Of a stretch of 42,332 nt of DNA, positions 35,676 to 42,332 are shown piece after piece. Location: contig JBEIEP010000027.1 of the NCBI GenBank assembly GCA_040382935.1, positions 1 to 42,332 on the forward strand, given 5' to 3'. The position numbers were made by a program, and so were the translations under genes. Below the pieces are notes generated by a model. It was not told the origin of the DNA. It did not search any database and was given only the letters and a program-made list of their open reading frames with translations. Within the stretch, counting starts at the first letter, position 1. The number at the start of each line of letters is the position of its first letter. The stretch comes from JALQUL01 sp040382935 (GTDB lineage: Bacteria > Pseudomonadota > Gammaproteobacteria > Burkholderiales > Burkholderiaceae_C).

Positions 35676-38201
35676 ATGCCAAACAGCGCTTCAGTCCTAA
35701 CCAAGTTTCGCAAGCTTGGGATGCCATCGACCCCCCTGCCTTTCTGGACTTGGCGAAGGTGGTGGCGCCAGCAATCGCCACATAAACAAGACCGGTTTGC
35801 CATTTTGGCGCCGCTTCTTGCGGTAGTGGTGTTCAGTATGGCGATCGTAGCAACGCTTACGTATCTGCGTTTGGAAGAAAAAGAGAGGGAAGCAGAAACA
35901 GTGCAGCGCGACGTTGAGCATCTTCAGCAACGCTTGCGCCAGCGCCTTACACACAGCCAAGACATGATTGCAGAAATGGCCAAAGACTTGAGTGCCGGTC
36001 GTGCCAATGTAGGCGATTTTGTATCTACGGCTGAACAATTACTCGAAGCACACGGAGAAATCAAATCGCTGCTTTTGTTGGATACGGCTGGAAAAGTGCG
36101 CGCAGCCTATGTCTCAACCAGTCAGTTCGGATTCTCCGGGTATTCGGTGGGCGCAAAGCTCAAAGAGCACGAGTCTTTTTCTGCTCGCCAAAGAGCCGCC
36201 AGTACGGCTGTTCCGGCGTGGACCCACCCCTCCCTTGCACCGGAAGGTTCACTGGAGTTACATGTGCCTTACTATCGCAAGGGCAAGTATGCTGGGGTTA
36301 TTTTGGCGGATTATGCCGTCCACGCGCTGCTTAACTACGCCGTTCCCTCCGAGCTTGCGGGCAAGTACGCGGTGGCAGTTTTAAACGACCAAGACAAGCT
36401 TGTCGCTGGCACGTTAATGCCAACACGCGGTTTAGAAAGTCCTCTTTTGCCTTGGCTTGGAATGTCGCAAAGTTACGCAACACCCGTTAGCCCAATGGTT
36501 GAGGGCTTGCGGCTACGGGCTCAGTCCTTTCGCACCTCTTCTGGAGTGCTAGGTAGCGGCTTGATATGGGTGGTAGCTGTGCTTAGCGCGTTCACGATTT
36601 GGTTGTTAATGGGAACTTGGCGCCATACGCGGCGACGGCTGGAAGCGCAGCAGGCCTTAATCAAGGAGACGAACTTTAGGCGCGCAATGGAAAACTCGAT
36701 GCTTACAGGTATGCGGGTACTGGATACGGCAGGCCGCATTACCTACGTGAACCCGGCTTTTTGCCAGATGACCGGTTGGTCCGAACAAGAACTCATCAAC
36801 CAAACTCCTCCCTATTCTTACTGGCCAGACGAAGACCACGAGCGCTTGCAGCAACTACTCGCCGATGAACTGGCTGGGCGTACGCAAGCGGGCGGCGCAC
36901 AAATGCGGGTGAGGCGGAAAAATGGTCAACTGTTTGACGCTAGGATGTACGTTTCGCCACTAATTGACCCTTCGGGCGTGCAGGCGGGCTGGATGACGTC
37001 AATGACCGACATCACCGAACCTAACCGGGCACGCGAACAACTATCGGCTGCGCAGGAGCGGTTCACCACGGTGCTAGAGGGATTAGATGCAGCCGTCTCG
37101 GTGGCGCCCTTGGGGTCGTCGGAGTTGCTCTTTGCCAACGGCCAGTACCGGCAGTGGTTCGGCCCCCAAGCACATGCACATATGCATTTAGTGGCCCAAG
37201 CGGGCGTTACGGCCATCGTTTCAGGGGACTCGACCGATGCGGTGGACCAACTGGTGGGCCTGCCCACCGCCACCATGACACAGGCAGAGGTTGAACAGGT
37301 CGAATTGTTTATGCCCGAGCTTGGCAAATGGCTAGAAGTGCGCTCGCGTTATCTCAATTGGGTGGACGGGCGCTTGGTGCAAATGGTGATTGCCTCTGAC
37401 ATCACCGCGCGCCGTTTGGCTGAGGAACAAGCGATACGCCAAACCGAAAAGGCCCAAGCCGCAAGCCGCCTGATCACTATGGGCGAGATGGCCTCCAGCG
37501 TTGCCCATGAACTAAACCAACCTTTAACGGCCATTAGCAACTACTGCTCGGGTTTGCTTGCACGTCTTAAGGACAACCGCCTAGATGAGGCCAGTCTACT
37601 AACGGCGCTGGAAAAAACCGCCCATCAAGCCCATCGGGCGGGCCAAATTATTCAACGCATTCGCGCGTTTGTTCAACGCAGCGAGCCCAATCGCTCGCCC
37701 GCTGACGTGAAAGCCATGGTGGCAGAAGCAGTGGAATTGGCCCAAATCGAATTTAGGCGACGCCGAGTGAGGCTCACGCATTTCGTGGCTGCAAAACTGC
37801 CTCAAATCGAAGTGGATCCCATCCTTATAGAACAGGTCATGGTCAACCTCCTCAAAAATGCCGCTGAAGCGATTGACTTGGCAGGCTTACCTCCAGCCAA
37901 GCGAAGTGTGGATCTGAGGGTCGTCGCCCGTGAAATTGAGGCGCAGTCGGTGGTTGAGTTTACGGTGACCGACACGGGCAAGGGCATATCTCCCGAAACG
38001 CTTAAACATCTCTATGAAGCCTTCTTCACCACCAAAAGCGAAGGCATGGGAATGGGGCTAAATCTATGCAGGTCAATTATAGAATCACACCAAGGGCGCA
38101 TACAGGCGAAGAACCTCTACAATGACGGCGATGTCGTCGGCTGTCAGTTTATGTTCTGGTTGCCGGTACAACCGACACCGCGTCCCGCCGTAGTGGCGTA
38201 A
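35676..38201 (+). CDS. Membrane PAS-domain sensor histidine kinase (FixL-like output)
   Basis: 841 residues from the ATG at 35676. Other starts are a TTG at 35607 and an ATG at 35718; none has a strong ribosome binding site. A transmembrane helix lies at about 40-65, followed by a periplasmic sensor domain of about 230 residues and a second helix at about 294-314. A PAS domain (about 330-450) starts RAMENSMLTGMRVLDTAG, and a second, weaker PAS-like region follows. The phospho-acceptor His611 is in SSVAHELNQPLTAISNYCSG, the N-box is NLLKNAAEA and the G-box is DTGKGIS. The ELNQPL form and short HATPase part are typical of FixL/TodS-type kinases. Its partner is the FixJ-type regulator 104 nt downstream. 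Divergence from aceE suggests a link with pyruvate metabolism; the signal is unknown. Confidence 0.9.
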   Translation: MPNSASVLTKFRKLGMPSTPLPFWTWRRWWRQQSPHKQDRFAILAPLLAVVVFSMAIVATLTYLRLEEKEREAETVQRDVEHLQQRLRQRLTHSQDMIAEMAKDLSAGRANVGDFVSTAEQLLEAHGEIKSLLLLDTAGKVRAAYVSTSQFGFSGYSVGAKLKEHESFSARQRAASTAVPAWTHPSLAPEGSLELHVPYYRKGKYAGVILADYAVHALLNYAVPSELAGKYAVAVLNDQDKLVAGTLMPTRGLESPLLPWLGMSQSYATPVSPMVEGLRLRAQSFRTSSGVLGSGLIWVVAVLSAFTIWLLMGTWRHTRRRLEAQQALIKETNFRRAMENSMLTGMRVLDTAGRITYVNPAFCQMTGWSEQELINQTPPYSYWPDEDHERLQQLLADELAGRTQAGGAQMRVRRKNGQLFDARMYVSPLIDPSGVQAGWMTSMTDITEPNRAREQLSAAQERFTTVLEGLDAAVSVAPLGSSELLFANGQYRQWFGPQAHAHMHLVAQAGVTAIVSGDSTDAVDQLVGLPTATMTQAEVEQVELFMPELGKWLEVRSRYLNWVDGRLVQMVIASDITARRLAEEQAIRQTEKAQAASRLITMGEMASSVAHELNQPLTAISNYCSGLLARLKDNRLDEASLLTALEKTAHQAHRAGQIIQRIRAFVQRSEPNRSPADVKAMVAEAVELAQIEFRRRRVRLTHFVAAKLPQIEVDPILIEQVMVNLLKNAAEAIDLAGLPPAKRSVDLRVVAREIEAQSVVEFTVTDTGKGISPETLKHLYEAFFTTKSEGMGMGLNLCRSIIESHQGRIQAKNLYNDGDVVGCQFMFWLPVQPTPRPAVVA

Positions 38202-38305
38202 CCGTAGGGAAAGTCCCTGTCAATCACGGGTGCGAGACACCACCCGCATTGCCATTAATTGGGCGTTAGCCTGTTCGGCCCAAAGGCTATCTATTGGAGT
38301 GCTGC

Positions 38306-38950
38306 ATGAGTTTGATTCCTAAAAAGGGTACGGTGTATGTGGTGGACGACGACGAGGCGGTTCGCGATTCCATGCAGTGGTTACTTGAAGGAAAAGACTA
38401 TAGAGTGCGCTGTTTTGATTCAGCAGAATCATTTTTGGCGCGTTATGACCCCCGCGAAGTGGCCTGCCTTTTGGTCGATATCCGAATGGGCGGCATGACA
38501 GGCTTGGAGCTGCAAGACCGACTGTTAGAGCGCCAATCCCCGCTGCCAGTCGTTTTTATCACGGGTCACGGTGACGTGCCTATGGCCGTTGACACCATGA
38601 AAAAAGGGGCGATGGACTTTATTCAAAAGCCCTTTAAAGAAGAAGAACTGGTGCGCTTGGTCGAGAAGATGTTGGTGCAAGCCAAAGAAGCCTTTTCAGG
38701 CCAACAGTTGGCAGCCAGCCGCGAGGCCTTAATGAACCGATTGACTTCGCGCGAAGCGCAGGTGCTAGAGCGAATTGTTGCTGGGCGTTTGAACAAACAA
38801 GTGGCCGACGATTTAGGCATTAGCATCAAGACGGTTGAAGCGCACCGCGCCAACATCATGGAAAAATTGGGTGCCAATACCGTGGCCGATCTGCTCAAGA
38901 TCGCTTTGGGCCAAACCGTTGCCGCACCTGCGAAAGTACCAGGGCATTAA
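38306..38950 (+). CDS. FixJ/NarL-type response regulator
   Basis: 214 residues. The receiver domain has the acidic cluster DDD at 14-16, phospho-acceptor Asp58 (LLVDIRMGG) and Lys108 (IQKPF). A LuxR-type helix-turn-helix follows at about 148-205 (LTSREAQVLERIVAGRLNKQVADDLGISIKTVEAHR). The start ATG at 38306 has GGAG six bases upstream, better than a TTG four codons earlier. It is the second gene of the two-component pair and probably binds DNA upstream of target genes; the aceE/kinase spacer is an obvious candidate (inference). Confidence 0.93.
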   Translation: MSLIPKKGTVYVVDDDEAVRDSMQWLLEGKDYRVRCFDSAESFLARYDPREVACLLVDIRMGGMTGLELQDRLLERQSPLPVVFITGHGDVPMAVDTMKKGAMDFIQKPFKEEELVRLVEKMLVQAKEAFSGQQLAASREALMNRLTSREAQVLERIVAGRLNKQVADDLGISIKTVEAHRANIMEKLGANTVADLLKIALGQTVAAPAKVPGH

Positions 38951-39024
38951 GAAGCGCACAATCGCATTGCCTTTGGGCTCGCCATTGTTTGACCTTTTTA
39001 TTGGGCGCTGCTGCCCCCTACCCT

Positions 39025-39882
39025 ATGACCGCACAATTGATTGACGGCAAAGCTCTTGCCCAACTAACCCGCCAAGACGTACAGCGCCGCGCCGCCACTT
39101 TGACTGCCAAGGGCATCACCCCTGGTTTGGCGGTTCTTTTAGTGGGCGAGAACCCTGCCTCTGAGGTGTACGTGCGCAACAAGGTCAAAGCCTGCCAAGA
39201 AGCGGGCTTGCACTCGGTACTTGAGCGCTACAGCGCTTCAATGACCGAGGCTGAACTGTTAGAGCGCCTTCATCAGCTCAACAGTGACGCATCGATTCAC
39301 GGCATTTTGGTACAACTGCCACTGCCCGCCCATATGGACGCGCAAAAAGTGATTGAGACCATCGCCCCTGAAAAAGACGTCGATGGTTTTCATATCCAAA
39401 GCGCGGGTGCTTTGATGACTGGCTCTGCCGGTTACTGGCCCTGCACGCCTTATGGCTGTATCAAGATGCTTGAAACCCTGTTCCCTGCGCCTTTGAACTT
39501 AAAGGGCAAGCATGCTGTGGTGATTGGGCGCTCCAATATCGTGGGCAAACCCATGGCCATGATGCTGTTGCAGTACAACGCCACCGTTACCATTTGCCAT
39601 AGTGGCACCGCAGATTTGGGTGCAATGACCCGCCAAGCTGACATCGTGGTTGCTGCAGTTGGCAAGCGCAATGTGCTAACGGCCGATATGGTCAAGCCCG
39701 GTGCCATTGTGTTGGATGTAGGCATGAACAAAGACGATGCGGGCAAGCTGTGCGGCGACGTAGACTTCGAAGGCGTGCGACAAGTGGCCGGGCACATCAC
39801 CCCTGTGCCAGGTGGTGTAGGCCCCATGACCATTGCCATGCTGTTGGTGAATACGCTGGAGTCAGCTGAGCGTTTGGTCTAA
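39025..39882 (+). CDS. folD: Bifunctional methylene-THF dehydrogenase / methenyl-THF cyclohydrolase
   Basis: 285 residues. YVRNKVKACQEAG supplies Tyr49 and the catalytic Lys53, HGILVQLPLP is the substrate-binding strand, and VVIGRSNIVGKPMAMML binds NADP. The C-terminal signature is PGGVGPMTIAML. It interconverts 5,10-methylene-, methenyl- and 10-formyl-tetrahydrofolate in the cytoplasm. The ATG at 39025 (MTAQLIDGKALA) is preferred over an in-frame start 36 bases upstream because the family begins there. It lies 74 nt after the response regulator and converges with the fusion gene. Confidence 0.97.
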   Translation: MTAQLIDGKALAQLTRQDVQRRAATLTAKGITPGLAVLLVGENPASEVYVRNKVKACQEAGLHSVLERYSASMTEAELLERLHQLNSDASIHGILVQLPLPAHMDAQKVIETIAPEKDVDGFHIQSAGALMTGSAGYWPCTPYGCIKMLETLFPAPLNLKGKHAVVIGRSNIVGKPMAMMLLQYNATVTICHSGTADLGAMTRQADIVVAAVGKRNVLTADMVKPGAIVLDVGMNKDDAGKLCGDVDFEGVRQVAGHITPVPGGVGPMTIAMLLVNTLESAERLV

Positions 39883-39926
39883 GGGTCGATGCCCGGCACA
39901 CGGGTGAATGAGTGGCTTTACATCAT

Positions 39927-41465
39927 CTACGCCTTGATCATTTCGTGATTCGGCAAGAGTGCCAATAACTCTTCGAATGAATCAATCTGGGTAATGCCGG
40001 GTTGGTTAATCAGCGCTGCCGATTTTGGATCGATGGTAAACGCCTGATCGGCAAGGCGCATCAATGCCAAATCGTTCAGATTGTCACCGACCACCCAAGT
40101 AAGATTGATTTTGGGTGGATTAGGGTCGTTCAAAAAGTGGGACAAAACGTTGCTCTTGCAAATACCACTGGTTGCATCGGCATGCGGTAAGAATGCCGGA
40201 TTGATCTTAAGTTGCCCGGTGCAGACTTCATTGTCAAAATTCAAAATATGCGCCAGCGCGAAGTCAGCGAAGATTCTTCGCCTAAGGATATCGGCTGCCA
40301 CATAGTAGCTATCGCTAACAACACCCACCATAAAGCCGCGACGCCTAACTTGATTGACAAAGTCAATGACACCCGTCCGAATCACTAATTGGTGGGCAAG
40401 CTGTTCAAACGTTTTTTTGTGCACGTACTGAAAAAGCTTGGCGATGCTTTGGCTGCGGGTTGCCGCATCTCCCAAATTTCCATCTAACACAGCCAGCAGT
40501 TGGGCTTCGCGCCCGGTTGCTCGCGCCAACTCTAGCGCGAATCGGGATGGCGTAATAGTGCCATCCATATCCAGCAACAAGAGGCGCTGGCGATTACGCC
40601 GCCGCAGCAATACATAATCAATGCTGGCAGACGCTTGACGTTGGGATTCGAACATCGCCGACACCTGCTCCACATGAAGTCTGCCTGCAGCTTTGGCCCG
40701 CGTAAAAATGACACGTCCTATTTCGTTTGCCATTAGGGTCAAATCAAGAAGTGGTTGACTGTCATGCTCCAAGGAACCAATATCAACCTCGGCCAGTTGC
40801 GCTCCTGCAAGGTGCGCATCAATCAGCAAACCCACATCGACACCGTAGCCATCTTCAAAGTTCAAGCTTTGAAGCAGGGATTTTCGTGCCGCAATAATGC
40901 CACCCAAGGGCTGTGAAAACCGCGCCAACTCGGGGAAGAATACTTTCAACATGGGCTTTGCGGTTAGTTCTGTCACCCGACCACCCCCCCGTCCAAAACG
41001 TGCCTTCACAAAATCGGCCTGCCCTTGTAACAATGGCCGGCAAAGATCGGTAATGATGCCGCTTCGCAATCCGCTCAAATCGCCGTCAAGGTAAACCAAA
41101 ATATCGCATTGGGCCGGAGCAATACCGTCCCGCATGGACATGCCCTTACCCAACATACTGCTGGTCAGTACCTTGGCACCGGCCTGCTGTGCCAAGTCGA
41201 CTGTGTTGTCTATTGAACTGTCATCAATCACAATGACCTCTGCGGTGGCAGGGTCGCTAAGCGCATAGGCCACGACATCAGCAATTCGCTTGGCTTCGTT
41301 AAGCGCTGGAATAACCACCGTGGCATAGGCGGTTGATGGCAAGGTTAGGGCTGGGGTTTGCAAGGTTGCCGCTAATGGTTCTTGTCCAGTTACTTTTGCC
41401 CACCAACGCAAGAATCTTTTGGTGAGGCGACGAATTCCATGCGCGAGGATTGATCTTGTATCCAT
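39927..41465 (-). CDS. GT81-like glycosyltransferase fused to HAD phosphatase (candidate bifunctional glucosylglycerate synthase)
   Basis: 512 residues from the ATG at 41465 (AGGA eight bases upstream). The N-terminal part, residues about 45-270, is a GT-A glycosyltransferase with VVIPALNEAKRIADVV, DDSSIDNT, LGKGMSMRDG and the metal motif DGD (127-129). GGRVTELTAKPMLKVFFPEL, SQPLGGIIAARKSLL and YGVDVGLLID closely resemble glucosyl-3-phosphoglycerate synthases (GT81). The C-terminal part, about 295-512, is a SerB-like HAD phosphatase with LLLLDMDGTIT (Asp299, Asp301), VVSDSYY and GDNLNDLALM. One chain could therefore make glucosyl-3-phosphoglycerate and dephosphorylate it to the osmolyte glucosylglycerate. 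The sugar and acceptor are inferred. It lies 12 nt after the remains of an antiporter gene and probably shared its promoter. Confidence 0.82.
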   Translation of the reverse strand: MDTRSILAHGIRRLTKRFLRWWAKVTGQEPLAATLQTPALTLPSTAYATVVIPALNEAKRIADVVAYALSDPATAEVIVIDDSSIDNTVDLAQQAGAKVLTSSMLGKGMSMRDGIAPAQCDILVYLDGDLSGLRSGIITDLCRPLLQGQADFVKARFGRGGGRVTELTAKPMLKVFFPELARFSQPLGGIIAARKSLLQSLNFEDGYGVDVGLLIDAHLAGAQLAEVDIGSLEHDSQPLLDLTLMANEIGRVIFTRAKAAGRLHVEQVSAMFESQRQASASIDYVLLRRRNRQRLLLLDMDGTITPSRFALELARATGREAQLLAVLDGNLGDAATRSQSIAKLFQYVHKKTFEQLAHQLVIRTGVIDFVNQVRRRGFMVGVVSDSYYVAADILRRRIFADFALAHILNFDNEVCTGQLKINPAFLPHADATSGICKSNVLSHFLNDPNPPKINLTWVVGDNLNDLALMRLADQAFTIDPKSAALINQPGITQIDSFEELLALLPNHEMIKA

Positions 41466-41477
41466 CAAGAGAGTCCT

Positions 41478-42193
41478 TTATAGAAATTTAAAGGCTAGGC
41501 CGGCCACCAGGGTCGGAATCAACGCTGCAGTCAGCAGTCCCAGGGGGTGAACTGTTTCGTGGTCAAAGTGCTTTTTGAGTATGGCAACACCAGCTGGGTT
41601 AGGCGCATTGGCGATGATGGTTAGACCCCCGCCCGTAACGGCACCTGCGACCAACGCGTATTTGAAGCTATCCGAAAGACCTTCGACCAACGACCCCAGA
41701 TAGGTCAACGCAGCGTTATCGGTGAATGCGGTTAGCACCGTTGCACCTACAAAAACTTGGTTGTTACTCATGCCCATTAACAGTGGTTGCAACCACCATT
41801 GCTGCTGTCCTCCCAGCACAACCAGCCCAGCTAGAAAAAACGCGACCAATAGGCCCTCACGCAGGATTAGGCGATCTTGGTGCCGCTGATAGGCATGAGC
41901 GATCCCCAGAAAAAATAGAAAAAGACCCATAAACATGGCTGGGTGGTGCGCAAAATACACCACACCCACAAGAAAGGCAAAATGCACGCCCACTAGCACC
42001 CGTGGCACGGGGGTCTGGGTGTCCTGCCGATCCAAAGCGACGGCAGCCAACTCCTTGCGAAAAATGAAGGTAACCCCCAAGGCGTTGATGAACACCGCGA
42101 TAGCTGCTTTCCAGCCGAACTGGGTCATCATGAAGACAATGTCCCAGTTCCACTTGGCGGCCACCATCAGAACAGGAGGTGCCGCGAACGGGG
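41478..42193 (-). pseudogene. Na+/H+ antiporter (PF07399-like), 5' part removed by insertion element
   Basis: Only the C-terminal part of a polytopic antiporter remains. From the junction it reads TPFAAPPVLMVAAKWNWD, which fits the internal family segment with FAAPPVLMVA, not an N-terminus. It ends with FVGATVLTAFTDNAALTYLGSLVEG and GGGLTIIANAPNPAG, both well conserved. A stop codon lies in frame upstream, inside the element. An ATG at 42167 could give a 229-residue fragment, about half the normal length by my recollection, so activity is unlikely. The break at 42193/42194 coincides with the TGTCACTGACC end of the element. Loss of the upstream part also removes the native promoter of the downstream fusion gene. 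Confidence 0.75.
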
Positions 42194-42332
42194 TGTCACT
42201 GACCGCCGTAATGGAGCCACCAATGTTCGGCGTAATGGAGCCACGAACAGGTAGTTAAAACGACACCCTGAAGGGGGTTAAACAATGGTCGATTGTGCCT
42301 GTTTTTTGGTGACGGTTTTGCCCGATTTTGGC
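42194..42332. mobile_element. End of an IS21-type insertion sequence (partial, runs off the window)
   Basis: The end begins TGTCACTGACCGCCG, and two copies of CGTAATGGAGCCAC lie at 42207-42220 and 42231-42244, a 24-bp period. Repeated terminal motifs after a TGT end are characteristic of IS21-family elements. No transposase reading frame is in the window. It interrupts the antiporter gene. The family call is inference from this repeat structure. Confidence 0.6.
42207..42244. repeat. Two 14-bp direct repeats in the element end
   Basis: CGTAATGGAGCCAC occurs at 42207-42220 and again at 42231-42244, identical over 14 bases. Such spaced copies act as transposase-binding sites in IS21-like elements. 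Confidence 0.75.

Noticed and set aside
41726..42258. Plus-strand frames opposite the antiporter fragment, one crossing into the element end
   Set aside because: No transposase or other domain features; they arise by chance opposite the antiporter coding sequence.

Overview
The window is bacterial chromosome, most likely from a Burkholderiales betaproteobacterium and probably Comamonadaceae. The reasons are a protocatechuate 4,5-cleavage operon in the Comamonas pmd gene order, a pyruvate dehydrogenase operon whose E2 carries two lipoyl domains and whose E3 carries its own lipoyl domain, and the moderately high GC of most genes. This placement is an inference from gene content. No rRNA, tRNA or CRISPR array was seen.

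Layout. (1) 1-8191: an aldo/keto reductase running off the left edge, then the minus-strand catabolic operon pmdU-E-F-D-A-B-C, which takes protocatechuate to pyruvate and oxaloacetate, with a divergent LysR regulator. (2) 8376-11306: a large DUF2339 membrane protein. (3) 11538-18930: a three-gene minus-strand island. It encodes a Sec-targeted SpvB/FG-GAP protein (TcB-like), a Sec-targeted Rhs protein with an AT-rich variable tip (TcC-like, with a possible nuclease-type toxin), and a small AT-rich gene that may be the immunity protein. (4) 19258-22314: a minus-strand operon of a DUF442 phosphatase/rhodanese-like protein, a SulP transporter and a DUF1932 dehydrogenase. (5) 22508-28934: housekeeping and metabolic genes, namely L31 type B, a GT-C-like membrane protein, propionyl-CoA synthetase, an isochorismatase-family hydrolase, an NlpC/P60 peptidase and a GcvA-like LysR regulator. 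(6) 29022-38950: the pdh operon aceE-aceF-lpdA, divergent from a PAS histidine kinase and a FixJ-type response regulator, with a candidate operator between them. (7) 39025-42332: folD, then a glycosyltransferase (GT81-like) fused to a HAD phosphatase, preceded by a Na+/H+ antiporter gene whose 5' part is cut off by the end of what looks like an IS21-type insertion sequence.

The most unusual items are the SpvB-Rhs-small gene module and the single-chain synthase/phosphatase fusion, which suggests one-polypeptide synthesis of a glucosylglycerate-type osmolyte. The Rhs gene has a sharp compositional break exactly at the end of its conserved core. The SpvB protein has a seven-unit repeat with two cysteines per unit. 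All functional calls come from reading motifs in the translated sequence; no database search was run.
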